DNA of 64,000 nucleotides from Streptomyces sp. (GTDB lineage: Bacteria > Actinomycetota > Actinomycetes > Streptomycetales > Streptomycetaceae). Location of the stretch: the NCBI RefSeq assembly GCF_019510245.1, contig NZ_JAEKKT010000123.1, positions 62,001 through 126,000 of the forward strand. Direction: 5' to 3'. This document shows positions 55,801-64,000 of this stretch, piece after piece. The notes under the pieces are model-generated. The model made no database searches, was not told where the DNA came from, and was given only the letters and a program-made list of their open reading frames with translations. The translations under genes and the position numbers were made by a program. Position 1 is the stretch's first letter; every line of letters starts with the position of its first letter.

Positions 55801-56243
55801 GCCGCCACCCCCGTCGGCCGCCAGTGCCAGGTCGTCCACGTCGTCTGCGCGTCCTCGCCCAGGACTCCGGGGACGACCTCGACCTCCATGCCCACCGTCA
55901 GATCGGCGGCGGTGATCCCGGGAACCGCCTGTCCCAGCACCACGATCCGCTCGGACGCCAGCTCCACAGCGATCAACGCGTACGGTTCCCACGGAAGTTC
56001 CGCGTCGCTCACATAGGGTGACGGGGGACGGTACCTGCTGTCGGTGTACGACCAGATCCGTCCGCGCTGGGAGAGCGGGACCTCCTCGAGGTCGCCGCCC
56101 GCGCAGCCGGGGTTGCGGCAGTGGACGTCCTCGCGCGGGAAGAAGACCGAGCCGCAGGCCGCACAGCGGGTTCCCAGAAGCCGGAAACCGTCCCCCTCAC
56201 CCGTGAACCAGCCGTCGACCGCCGGCTTGCGTGTGCGCGCCAA
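55797..56243 (-). CDS. Zn-ribbon/OB-fold (DUF35) partner of the thiolase
   Basis: 148 residues. N-terminal rubredoxin-like zinc ribbon CAACGSVFFPREDVHCRNPG (two CxxC-type pairs) and a C-terminal OB fold (GRIWSYTDSRYRPPSPYVS, IVVLGQAVPGITAADLTVGM). Such DUF35 proteins form heterodimers with thiolase-like or aldolase partners, here the gene that overlaps by four bases. The start is TTG 56243, five bases after GGAGGAG; no ATG fits the domain start. First gene of the pair. Confidence 0.85.
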   Translation of the reverse strand: MARTRKPAVDGWFTGEGDGFRLLGTRCAACGSVFFPREDVHCRNPGCAGGDLEEVPLSQRGRIWSYTDSRYRPPSPYVSDAELPWEPYALIAVELASERIVVLGQAVPGITAADLTVGMEVEVVPGVLGEDAQTTWTTWHWRPTGVAA

Positions 56244-56425
56244 AGCTCCTCCAGGACACGAGAGCTGACGGAACGTCAGAAGTGTGCCACGGACCGCCGG
56301 GATTGGGCAGGCCGCGCGGGCGGATCCCGCCGCGCCGCCCCCTCCCGGCTCCGGACCGGCGGATGTCCGTTCACTTCCGGAAGGAGACGTTCCCTTGACC
56401 GTGAGACGTCGTTCTCCTGATCGGA

Positions 56426-56440
56426 TAAAGTCCGCGCGTG
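56426..56440 (+). promoter_or_regulatory. -10 box and leaderless GTG of the Nudix gene
   Basis: TAAAGT at 56426-56431 lies six bases before GTG 56438. There is no ribosome site, and TGAGAC at 56402 is a plausible -35 with an 18-base spacer. A leaderless transcript is likely. Confidence 0.4.
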
Positions 56441-56971
56441 TCCGAAAATCAGCACCCAATTGCCAACTCCGCTCCGGACTCGCACTGTTCGAGCTGCGGA
56501 GCGGCCTACGGAGAGGGAATCTCCGGCTGGCCCCGTACCTGCCCGGCCTGCGGCCACGTCGTCTACCGCAACCCGCTGCCGGTGGCGATCGCCCTCCAGC
56601 CCGTCTACGACACGAAGGGCACCGCCCTGGTCGTCATCACCCGCACGGTGGCCCCCGCGCGCGGGGGCATCGCGCTGCCCGGGGGCTACGTCGACGACCG
56701 TGAGGACTGGCGGCACGCCGTCGTCCGCGAACTCAAGGAGGAGACGGGCATCGACGCGGCCGCCCGCGACGTACGGCTCGTCGACGCCATCAGCTCACCC
56801 GACGGGCACCTGCTGCTGTTCGGCCTCCTCCCGGAACGCCCGGCCGAAGGCCTCCCGCCGTCGGGCGCGACCGACGAGACGGAGGGCTGGCACCTGCTGC
56901 GCCGCCCCGAGGAACTCGCCTTCCCGCTGCACAGCGTGGCCGTACGCGCGTGGTTCGAGGGCCGCTACTGA
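56438..56971 (+). CDS. Nudix hydrolase with N-terminal zinc ribbon
   Basis: 177 residues. A zinc ribbon (CSSCGAAYGEG ... CPACGHVVYRNP) precedes a Nudix domain whose box fits G-x5-E-x7-REUxEExGU: GYVDDREDWRHAVVRELKEE then TGI. It hydrolyses a nucleoside diphosphate linked to another moiety, such as ADP-ribose, NADH or a capped nucleotide; the ribbon recalls NudC and NUDT-type decapping enzymes. Cytoplasmic. Convergent with the GH31 gene, ten bases away. Confidence 0.92.
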   Translation: MSENQHPIANSAPDSHCSSCGAAYGEGISGWPRTCPACGHVVYRNPLPVAIALQPVYDTKGTALVVITRTVAPARGGIALPGGYVDDREDWRHAVVRELKEETGIDAAARDVRLVDAISSPDGHLLLFGLLPERPAEGLPPSGATDETEGWHLLRRPEELAFPLHSVAVRAWFEGRY

Positions 56972-56981
56972 GCCCTGCGGC

Positions 56982-59342
56982 TCATTGCAGCCCCCGGACC
57001 CGGACGGGCCGGGACGGCTCACTCACGCCCGTCTCGTCCTCGCGTGCGACCACCACACGCCGGCCCTCCCAGCGGGCGACGTACCGCTCGATCTCCGGCT
57101 CCTCCCAGCCGTCGCCCGCGTCCGGCACGAACAGCCCGCCTCCCGTCCGCCCCCGGGCGGGCGCCCACACCTCCAGCCGCGTCCCGCCGTCCTCGTCCCG
57201 CACGGGCAGGACGGCGCCCGCGCGCGCCAGCACCGGGATCCGCGACAGCGGGGCATCGACGAGCACCTGCCCGGGACCCTCGTACGCCTGCTCGGTCACC
57301 GTGTCGTACCAGCGCCCGCGAGGCAGCTGCACCGCACGCCGGTCGCCCCCCGGATCCAGCACCGGAGCCACCAGCAGGGCGTCGCCCAGCAGGAACGCGT
57401 CCTCGCAGTCGCGCAGCGCCCGGTCCTCCGGCGCCCCCCACCACACCGGCCGCACGTACGGTGCACCGGTCCGCCGGGCCAGCTGCGCCAGCGTCATGAA
57501 GTACGGCAGCAGGCGCCGCCGGTCGAGAAGCGCCACGCGCGCGTGCTCCAGCACCTCGCCCCCGAACTCCCACGGTTCCCGGCGCCCCGCCCGCATGCTC
57601 GCGTGCGTGCGGAACAGCGGCAGGTACGCGCCCAGCTGGAACCAGCGCAGAAACAGCTCCGGCGACGGGCTCCCGTCGAATCCGCCCACGTCCGGCCCGG
57701 AGTACGGCACCCCGCACAGCCCCAGCCCCAGCACCAGCGACAGAGAGGCACGCAGCCCCGGCCAGCCAGTGGCGACGTCACCGGACCAGGTGCCGCCATA
57801 ACGCTGCACACCGGCCCAGCCCGAGCGGGAGAACAGGAAAGGACGATCCCCGGGCGCGAGTTGACGCAGACCCTGGTAGGCCGCCCGCGCCATGCAGAGC
57901 GCGTAGACGTTGTGCGCCTCCCGGTGGTCGCCGCCGCGCCCCTCCAGGGCGTGCCGCGCCGAACGCGGCAGCGTCGACTCGCCGAACGCGCTGAAGGACG
58001 TCGGCTCGTTCATGTCGTGCCAGAACCCGGCGAAGCCCTGCGCCAGCCGCTCCTCGTACAGCCCGCCCCACCACGCGCGCACGCGCGCGTCCGTGAAGTC
58101 GGGGAAGACCGCCTCCCCGGACCACACCACCCCCTGCACCGTCCGCCCCGACGGATCACGGACGAAGGCGTCGACCGCCGTTCCGCTGTCGTAGACGGCA
58201 TTGCCCGGTTCCGCCTTGACCGCCGGGTCGACGATCGACACCAGCCGGATCCCGTCCCGCCGCAGCTCCTCCGCCAGCGTCGGCAGCTTCGGGAAGCGCT
58301 CGTGGTCGACCGTGAACACCTGGTTGCCGTCGTAGTGGTCGATGTCCAGGTGGACGGCGTCCAGTGGCAGACCGCGCTCCTGGTAACCGGCGACGATCCG
58401 CCGCACCTCCTGCTCGCTGCCGAAGCCCCACCGCGCGTGCTGATGACCCAGCGCCCACGCCGGCGGCAGCGCGGGCGCGCCCGTGAGCGAGGCCCACGTG
58501 TGCAACACGCGCGCGGGGGTGCCCACCATCACCCAGCAGCGCAGCGGACCGCCGTCCATCCGCAGCTCGCAGCGCCCGGCCCGGTCGTGCCCGGAACCGG
58601 CGCCCTCCTCGCCCTCCCGGAGTGTCACGGACCCGTCCCAGGAGCTGTCGTGGAACACCAGATGCGCCGCCGCGTCCGCCACCACGAACTGCACCGGCAT
58701 GGTGATGTACAGCGGATCGTCACCGGGCCCGAAGGCACGGCCGGGATCGGTGTTCCACAACCGGTACGTGCCGTCCCGCAGCCGCGGCCCCGAGGGACGG
58801 CCGCCAAGACCGAAGAACCGCGCGTCCGCGGCCACCTCCGACCGCTGCACCCAGCGCGCCTCACCCCCGCCCACCGGCTCCCACCAGCGCGGCGGCAGAT
58901 CCCGCCGCAGCATCACGCCACCGGGCGTGCACACCTCCACCGCACCGTGCCGCGAGACGCTGACCGTCACCCGCTCCGCCACGACCCGCCAGCCGCCGTT
59001 CGTGTCCGGTTCGAGAACCGCGCGCGGATCCGGCTCAGGACAGCGCCCTGCAAGCGCGTACGACGGCTCGGGACCGGCCCCGTCCCAGCCCCAGAAAACG
59101 GCCCCGTTCACGGCGACCGTGATCCGCAGCTCGGACCGGCTGAACCGGATCACACCGCCGCCCGGCCCCGGCTCCGCGCCCTGCACCGGCCCCGGCACCC
59201 GGGCCCGCTCCGCCCCGCGCGCGGGCAGCCCGGCGGCATCGATCCGCTTTCTGCGCCACGCGGCCCGCACGGTACGCAACCCCTGAGCCGCCTTGCTCGA
59301 ACCGACCACTCTCACCGAACGCACCAGGTCACGACCGTCCAT
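56982..59342 (-). CDS. Family 31 glycoside hydrolase (alpha-glucosidase-like)
   Basis: 786 residues. N-terminal beta-sandwich, then the catalytic barrel with the nucleophile in GFWHDMNEPTSFSAFGE and the acid/base region SRSGWAGVQRYGGTWSGDVA, followed by C-terminal beta domains ending in PEIERYVARWEGRR. It likely hydrolyses or transglycosylates alpha-glucosides such as maltose or isomaltose. No signal peptide is seen, so cytoplasmic. The start is ATG 59342, eight bases after AGGG, in preference to GTG 59351. Monocistronic, convergent with the Nudix gene. Confidence 0.92.
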   Translation of the reverse strand: MDGRDLVRSVRVVGSSKAAQGLRTVRAAWRRKRIDAAGLPARGAERARVPGPVQGAEPGPGGGVIRFSRSELRITVAVNGAVFWGWDGAGPEPSYALAGRCPEPDPRAVLEPDTNGGWRVVAERVTVSVSRHGAVEVCTPGGVMLRRDLPPRWWEPVGGGEARWVQRSEVAADARFFGLGGRPSGPRLRDGTYRLWNTDPGRAFGPGDDPLYITMPVQFVVADAAAHLVFHDSSWDGSVTLREGEEGAGSGHDRAGRCELRMDGGPLRCWVMVGTPARVLHTWASLTGAPALPPAWALGHQHARWGFGSEQEVRRIVAGYQERGLPLDAVHLDIDHYDGNQVFTVDHERFPKLPTLAEELRRDGIRLVSIVDPAVKAEPGNAVYDSGTAVDAFVRDPSGRTVQGVVWSGEAVFPDFTDARVRAWWGGLYEERLAQGFAGFWHDMNEPTSFSAFGESTLPRSARHALEGRGGDHREAHNVYALCMARAAYQGLRQLAPGDRPFLFSRSGWAGVQRYGGTWSGDVATGWPGLRASLSLVLGLGLCGVPYSGPDVGGFDGSPSPELFLRWFQLGAYLPLFRTHASMRAGRREPWEFGGEVLEHARVALLDRRRLLPYFMTLAQLARRTGAPYVRPVWWGAPEDRALRDCEDAFLLGDALLVAPVLDPGGDRRAVQLPRGRWYDTVTEQAYEGPGQVLVDAPLSRIPVLARAGAVLPVRDEDGGTRLEVWAPARGRTGGGLFVPDAGDGWEEPEIERYVARWEGRRVVVAREDETGVSEPSRPVRVRGLQ

Positions 59343-59555
59343 GCTGCTCACCCTGCCACTCAGCGCCCCACACGCGTGTGCCGTTCAACTGCCGTTCACC
59401 CGTGCCGGGACCACATCTTCATGACACGGACTATGTGGAGCGCGCCCTGGTGTAGAAGTCGATCACATGGCATCGTCCCTGTCAGCCGCGTCACGCGCAC
59501 ACCCCAGCCCGTGCGCGTCCCACGCACACAAAGCGCAGAAGCCCGGGAGCCTCCC

Positions 59556-61523
59556 ATGTCGACCGCGAATCCCCAGCCGCTCTGGCAGCCCGATCCGCAG
59601 CGGATCGCCCAGGCACGCATCACCAGGTTCCAGTCCTGGGCGGCGGAACACCACCAAGCCCCCGCCGACGGCGGCTACCCGGCCCTGCACCGCTGGTCCG
59701 TCGACCACCTGGACACCTTCTGGAAAGCCGTCACGGAATACTTCGACGTGCGGTTCTCGACGCCCTACGCGCGCGTGCTCGGCGACCGCGCCATGCCCGG
59801 CGCCGAGTGGTTCCCCGGCGCGAGGCTGAACTACGCCGAGCACGCCCTGCGGGCCGCCGCCACCCGCGCGGACGAACCCGCCCTCCTGTACGTCGACGAG
59901 ACCCACGAACCCCGACCGGTCACCTGGGCGGAGCTGCGCCGACAGGTGGGCTCCCTGGCCGCCGAACTCCGCGCCCTCGGCGTCCGCCCCGGCGACAGCG
60001 TCAGCGGCTACCTCCCGAACGTCCCGCAGGCCGTGGTCGCCCTGCTCGCCACCGCCGCCGTGGGCGCCGTCTGGACCTCCTGCGCCCCCGACTTCGGCGC
60101 CCGCAGCGTCCTGGACCGCTTCCAGCAGGTCGAGCCCGTCGTCCTGTTCACCGTCGACGGCTACCGCTACGGCGGCAAGGAGCACGACCGGCGCGAGACC
60201 GTCGCCGAACTCCGCCGCGACCTGCCCACCCTGCGCGCCGTCGTGCACATCCCACTGCTCGGCACCCCGGCTCCCGAGGGCGCCCTGGAGTGGTCGGCGC
60301 TCACCTCGGCCGACGCCCAGCCCGAGTTCGAACAGGTCCCCTTCGACCACCCGCTCTGGGTGCTCTACTCCTCGGGGACCACCGGCCTGCCCAAGGCCAT
60401 CGTCCAGTCCCAGGGCGGCATCCTGGTCGAACACCTCAAACAACTCGGACTGCACTGCGACCTGGGCCCCGAGGACCGCTTCTTCTGGTACACCTCGACC
60501 GGCTGGATGATGTGGAACTTCCTCGTCTCCGGCCTCCTCACCGGCACCACGATCGTCCTGTACGACGGCAGCCCCGGCTATCCCGACACCGGCGCCCAGT
60601 GGCGCGTCGCCGAACGCACCGGAGCCACCCTCTACGGCACCTCCGCCGCGTACGTGATGGCCTGCCGCAAGGCCGGGGTGCACCCCTCCCGGGACTACGA
60701 CCTCTCCCGGGTGAAGTGCGTCGCCACCACCGGCTCGCCGCTGCCCCCCGACGGCTTCCGCTGGCTGCACGACGCGGTCCGCGACGACCTCTGGATCGCC
60801 TCCGTCAGCGGTGGCACCGACGTCTGCTCCTGTTTCGCCGGCGCCGTGCCCACCCTGCCGGTCTACACCGGCGAACTGCAGGCACCCGGCCTCGGCACCG
60901 ACCTCCAGGCCTGGGACCCGGCCGGCCACCCCGTCATCGACGAAGTGGGCGAACTGGTCGTCACCAACCCCATGCCCTCCATGCCGATCCGCTTCTGGAA
61001 CGACCCCGACGGCAGCCGCTACCACGAGAGCTACTTCGACACCTACCCCGGCGTCTGGCGCCATGGCGACTGGATCACCGTCACCGCACGCGACACGGTG
61101 ATCATCCACGGCCGCTCCGACTCCACGCTCAACCGCCAGGGCGTACGGATGGGCTCGGCCGACATCTACGAGGTCGTCGAGCGCCTCCCCGAGATCAAGG
61201 AGTCCCTCGTCATCGGCGTCGAACAGCCCGACGGCGGCTACTGGATGCCCCTCTTCGTCCACCTGGCACCGGGCGCGGTCCTCGACGAGGCCCTGCTGAA
61301 CCGCATCAAGCAGGCCATCCGGGAACAGCTCTCGCCCCGTCACGTCCCGGACGAGGTCATCGAGGTCCCCGGCGTCCCGCACACCCTCACCGGAAAGCGC
61401 ATCGAGGTACCCGTCAAGCGCCTCCTCCAGGGCGCGCCCCTGGAAAAGGCCGTCAACCCCGGCTCCATCGACAACCTCGACCTGCTGATCCACTTCGAGG
61501 ACCTCGCCCGCAAGCGCGCCTGA
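59556..61523 (+). CDS. Acetoacetyl-CoA ligase
   Basis: 655 residues. An ANL-superfamily adenylating enzyme that converts acetoacetate, CoA and ATP to acetoacetyl-CoA. N-terminal LHRWSVDHLDTFWKAVTEYF and PGARLNYAEHAL are acetoacetate-branch marks, LYSSGTTGLPKAIVQSQGG is the P-loop, TSTGWMMWNFL and SVSGGTDVCSCFAGAV the active-site walls, and HTLTGKRIEVPVKRLL carries the C-terminal catalytic Lys. The ATG follows GGGAG eight bases upstream. It salvages ketone-body carbon or leucine-derived acetoacetate. Followed by a hypothetical gene after 73 bases. Confidence 0.93.
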   Translation: MSTANPQPLWQPDPQRIAQARITRFQSWAAEHHQAPADGGYPALHRWSVDHLDTFWKAVTEYFDVRFSTPYARVLGDRAMPGAEWFPGARLNYAEHALRAAATRADEPALLYVDETHEPRPVTWAELRRQVGSLAAELRALGVRPGDSVSGYLPNVPQAVVALLATAAVGAVWTSCAPDFGARSVLDRFQQVEPVVLFTVDGYRYGGKEHDRRETVAELRRDLPTLRAVVHIPLLGTPAPEGALEWSALTSADAQPEFEQVPFDHPLWVLYSSGTTGLPKAIVQSQGGILVEHLKQLGLHCDLGPEDRFFWYTSTGWMMWNFLVSGLLTGTTIVLYDGSPGYPDTGAQWRVAERTGATLYGTSAAYVMACRKAGVHPSRDYDLSRVKCVATTGSPLPPDGFRWLHDAVRDDLWIASVSGGTDVCSCFAGAVPTLPVYTGELQAPGLGTDLQAWDPAGHPVIDEVGELVVTNPMPSMPIRFWNDPDGSRYHESYFDTYPGVWRHGDWITVTARDTVIIHGRSDSTLNRQGVRMGSADIYEVVERLPEIKESLVIGVEQPDGGYWMPLFVHLAPGAVLDEALLNRIKQAIREQLSPRHVPDEVIEVPGVPHTLTGKRIEVPVKRLLQGAPLEKAVNPGSIDNLDLLIHFEDLARKRA

Positions 61524-61596
61524 TGTCCGCATCCCCCGTTGTCAGTGGCGCCGGTTACTGTGAGTGAGCATTGATCGACCGCTCACAGGGGGAACC

Positions 61597-62490
61597 ATGG
61601 CGCACACCGACCACCGGACCATGCGACGCGTCCTGCGCCGCGAGATCGCCGGCACCATCGGCCTGCTCACCGACGAACACGACTTCCGCGCCATGCGGCG
61701 TTACCGCACCTTCACCTTCGACGACCACCTCACCTACCTGCGCCAGATCGAAGCCCTCCTCAGGGCCCGCGCCGCCGAGGGCACCCACACCACACTCGCC
61801 TTGTTCGACCCGGAGGAATACGCCGAGTTCTGCACAACCACCGGCCTCCCCCCGGACGACCCGGCCAGCCGCACGCGCTTCACCGCCGAACTCGCGGCCA
61901 CCGGCGCCACCGTCCCCTACGACGGCCGGCCCCTCACCGATCTCGTCCCCGCCCTCGTCGACGAGGCCGTACGACAGGCCACCTGGGAGTACGCCAGCAC
62001 CCTCCTCGCCCGCCTCGGACCCTGCCCCACTTGTGGTGAAGACATCGGACGCGCCGCCTTCACCCGCGCCTCCCACCTCCTGACCCGCATCCTCGACACC
62101 GCCCCGGCAGGCATCCGGCACCTCGTGTGCAGCGTCTCCGGATCACCCGAAACCCTCGTCACCGTCCTGCACGCCGACCGGAACAGCGACGGCACCACCC
62201 ACCTCGACGAGGCCGAAGCCCTCGAATTCACCAGCGTCCTCGCCCTCGGCCTCGCCACCAGCAGTCCCGGCGGACTCGTCATGCGCACCAGCGCCGCCGG
62301 CACCCCCGACCGCGTCTACGGCTGGCGGCTGCGGGGCAACGAACTCGGTCCCCTCACCGCCGGCGAGGTGTTCGACGCGTACTGCACCGACGTCGAATCG
62401 GGCGACCTCATCTCACCGGAATCGGACGTCGACTACTGCGCGCCGCCCGACCTGGGCGACCAGCGGACCATCCCCGGCCACCACCACTGA
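61597..62490 (+). CDS. Conserved hypothetical protein, RNase-H-like or coiled context unknown
   Basis: 297 residues. N-terminal helical part (MRRVLRREIAGTIGLLTDEH), middle with PCPTCGEDIGRAAFT (a CxxC pair that could bind zinc), and a beta-rich C-terminal part (LVCSVSGSPETLVTVLHADR). I recognise no family. ATG 61597 follows AGGGGGAACC, a strong ribosome site, and is preferred over GTG 61564. It sits between the acetoacetyl-CoA ligase and ptsI genes, as in the related S. coelicolor region, which suggests a core-genome gene. Confidence 0.72.
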   Translation: MAHTDHRTMRRVLRREIAGTIGLLTDEHDFRAMRRYRTFTFDDHLTYLRQIEALLRARAAEGTHTTLALFDPEEYAEFCTTTGLPPDDPASRTRFTAELAATGATVPYDGRPLTDLVPALVDEAVRQATWEYASTLLARLGPCPTCGEDIGRAAFTRASHLLTRILDTAPAGIRHLVCSVSGSPETLVTVLHADRNSDGTTHLDEAEALEFTSVLALGLATSSPGGLVMRTSAAGTPDRVYGWRLRGNELGPLTAGEVFDAYCTDVESGDLISPESDVDYCAPPDLGDQRTIPGHHH

Positions 62491-62495
62491 CAACA

Positions 62496-62531
62496 CCGGG
62501 GGCGCCCCACCCACAGGTGGAGCGCCCCCGG
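62496..62531. terminator. Terminator between the hypothetical gene and ptsI
   Basis: CCGGGGGCGC(CCCAC) pairs with (GTGG)AGCGCCCCCGG around a 6-base loop, with one bulge. It lies 6 bases after the hypothetical gene's stop and 28 bases past the convergent ptsI stop. Confidence 0.75.
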
Positions 62532-62558
62532 AAAGACAGCCGGTCACAGCCGTGCCGG

Positions 62559-64000
62559 CTACTCGCCGGACAGCACCGCCTGAGCCGCCGCACGGGCCTC
62601 GACCGCGCTGTCGGTGGCACGCGCCGCCGCCGCGGCCCGCTCGCACTGAGCCAGCGTGTACTTGGCCAGCATCGCCCGGACATAAGGAATCGACGCCGCG
62701 CCCATGGAGAGGGAGGTGACACCCAGACCCGTCAGCACACAGGCCAGCAGCGGATCCGACGCGGCCTCACCGCACACGCCACAGCTCTTGCCCTCGGCGC
62801 GCGCTGCCTCCGCCGACAGCGCGACCAGGTCGAGCAGCGCGGGCTGCCACGGATCCTGCAACCGGGACACCGCACCGACCTGACGGTCGGCGGCGAACGT
62901 GTACTGAGCCAGGTCGTTGGTGCCCAGCGACAGGAACTCGACCTCCTGGAGGACCGAGCGCGCCCGCAGCGCGGCCGACGGGATCTCCACCATCGCCCCG
63001 AACTTGGCCCGCAGCCCCGCCTCCCGGCAGGCGTCCGCGAACGCCTTCGCGTCGGCGCGGTCCGCCACCATCGGTGCCATGACCTCAAGGTGGACGGGCA
63101 GCCCTTCGGCGGCCTTCGCCAACGCCGTCAGCTGGGTACGCAGCACTTCGGGGTGGTCGAGCAGGGTGCGCAGACCACGCACGCCCAGCGCCGGGTTCGG
63201 CTCGTCCGCCGGCGTCAGGAAGTCCAGCGGCTTGTCCGCGCCCGCGTCCAGCACCCGCACGACGACCCGGCCCTCGGGGAAGGCCTCGAGCACCTGACGG
63301 TAGGCCTCGACCTGCTTCTCCTCGGAAGGAGCGCTCTTGCTGTCGTCGAGGAACAGGAACTCGGTACGGAACAGACCGACGCCCTCGGCACCGGCCTCCA
63401 CGGCAGCCGGCACGTCCGCCGGACCGCCCACATTGGCGAGCAGCGGCACCTTGTGCCCGTCCGCGGTCGCGCCCGGGCCGGTCGAGGCGGACAGCGCCGC
63501 CTTCCGCTCGGCGGCCGCCGCCGTCAGCGCCGCCTTCTTCTCCGCACTGGGGTTCACGAAGATGTCGCCGGTGCTGCCGTCGACGGCGACCACGGTGCCC
63601 TCGGCAAGCTCCCCGGCACCCGGCAGCGCCACCACGGCCGGCACACCGAGGGCCCGCGCCAGGATCGCGCTGTGGCTCGTCGGCCCGCCCTCCTCGGTCA
63701 CGAAACCGAGCACCAGAGCAGGGTCGAGAAGGGCGGTGTCAGCAGGCGCGAGATCCCGGGCCACCAGCACGTACGGCTCGTCACTGTCCGGGACACCCGG
63801 CATCGGAACGCCCAGCAGCCGGGCGACGATACGATTCCGCACATCGTCCAGGTCGGCGACCCGGCCGGCGAGGTACTCGCCCGCTCCGGCCAGCAGCTCG
63901 CGGTACGCGGCGAACGCGTCGTACACGGCGCGCTCGGCGGTGCTGCCGACGGCGATCCGGCGGTCCACGTCGGACATCAGCTCGGGGTCCTGCGCCATCA
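62559..64000 (-). CDS. ptsI: PEP-protein phosphotransferase enzyme I, 5' end beyond the window
   Basis: About 480 of the usual 550-560 residues are visible; the N-terminal part is cut off at the right edge. Starts the sugar phosphotransferase system by taking phosphate from PEP to its active-site His and passing it to HPr. The His is in EEGGPTSHSAILARALGVPA, the PEP site signature is FLSLGTNDLAQYTFAADR, and SCGVCGEAASDPLLACVLTG holds the C-terminal catalytic Cys. GVGLFRTEFLFLDD is the nucleotide/PEP loop. The visible M at 63998 is internal. Cytoplasmic, general carbon uptake (fructose and GlcNAc in Streptomyces), so it also feeds the chitin response. Confidence 0.95.
   Translation of the reverse strand, partial: MAQDPELMSDVDRRIAVGSTAERAVYDAFAAYRELLAGAGEYLAGRVADLDDVRNRIVARLLGVPMPGVPDSDEPYVLVARDLAPADTALLDPALVLGFVTEEGGPTSHSAILARALGVPAVVALPGAGELAEGTVVAVDGSTGDIFVNPSAEKKAALTAAAAERKAALSASTGPGATADGHKVPLLANVGGPADVPAAVEAGAEGVGLFRTEFLFLDDSKSAPSEEKQVEAYRQVLEAFPEGRVVVRVLDAGADKPLDFLTPADEPNPALGVRGLRTLLDHPEVLRTQLTALAKAAEGLPVHLEVMAPMVADRADAKAFADACREAGLRAKFGAMVEIPSAALRARSVLQEVEFLSLGTNDLAQYTFAADRQVGAVSRLQDPWQPALLDLVALSAEAARAEGKSCGVCGEAASDPLLACVLTGLGVTSLSMGAASIPYVRAMLAKYTLAQCERAAAAARATDSAVEARAAAQAVLSGE

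Noticed and set aside
56460..61523. 1687-residue plus-strand frame spanning the GH31 region
   Set aside because: Only its last 655 residues are real (acetoacetyl-CoA ligase from 59556). The upstream part is antisense to the GH31 gene.

Overview
This window is chromosomal DNA from a Streptomyces or a very close relative. The sequence is very GC-rich, most codons end in G or C, GTG and TTG starts are common, and the gene set is typical of the genus: RbpA, a conservon signalling cassette, a family 18 chitinase with DasR-like boxes, a polyprenol-phosphate mannose synthase, a MocR/YczE pair and a PEP phosphotransferase enzyme I. From memory, the order chitinase, acyl-CoA dehydrogenase, Ppm1, FxsA, RbpA, FtsK-like ATPase, acetoacetyl-CoA ligase, ptsI resembles one conserved arm-proximal core segment of the S. 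coelicolor chromosome. No rRNA, tRNA, CRISPR array, insertion sequence or prophage was seen.

Layout. 1-11.5 kb: edge of an unrecognised minus-strand gene, a P-loop uridine-kinase-like gene with no normal start codon, a hypothetical gene carrying a TTA (bldA) codon, an amino-acid permease, a Tat-exported C39-like peptidase, a TetR regulator, a secreted chitinase, an acyl-CoA dehydrogenase, a decayed phosphotransferase locus containing an internal inversion, and an Lrp-type regulator. 11.5-28.6 kb: amidohydrolase, Ppm1, FxsA, RbpA (with a sigma-R-type promoter), an MFS protein, a YczE/GDPD pair divergent from a MocR regulator, an FtsK-like ATPase with a tiny membrane partner, ankyrin and HEAT-repeat proteins, and a glycosyltransferase-glycosyltransferase-SGNH hydrolase operon.

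28.6-34 kb is a compact 5-oxoproline (pyroglutamate) utilisation operon: MFS transporter, YcsI-type hydro-lyase/D-glutamate cyclase, then pxpA, pxpB and pxpC, with 4-base overlaps at three of the four joints and a divergent GntR/FCD regulator. 34.2-41.4 kb holds three co-oriented genes that look like a kleisin-like protein, a small winged-helix (KITE-like) protein and a 1536-residue SMC/MukB-like ATPase. This resembles a Wadjet/MksBEF condensin core without a recognisable nuclease subunit, and is the best candidate here for an undescribed system.

42.3-50.2 kb is a conservon (sensor kinase-like CvnA, roadblock CvnB, DUF742 CvnC, small GTPase CvnD) whose last two genes are separated by a full-length 1211-residue 5-oxoprolinase/hydantoinase gene. 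50.2-64 kb: glycerol kinase and facilitator, an EAL-CBS-GGDEF protein, a thiolase-like/OB-fold pair, a Nudix hydrolase, a GH31 glucosidase, acetoacetyl-CoA ligase, a hypothetical gene, and the 3' part of ptsI running off the right edge.

Smaller-scale signals worth attention are three copies of a palindromic intergenic repeat, a 19-codon leader-like ORF, a 17-bp perfect palindrome upstream of the GntR gene, a 12-bp inverted repeat in an unusually AT-rich patch, and several strong hairpin terminators.
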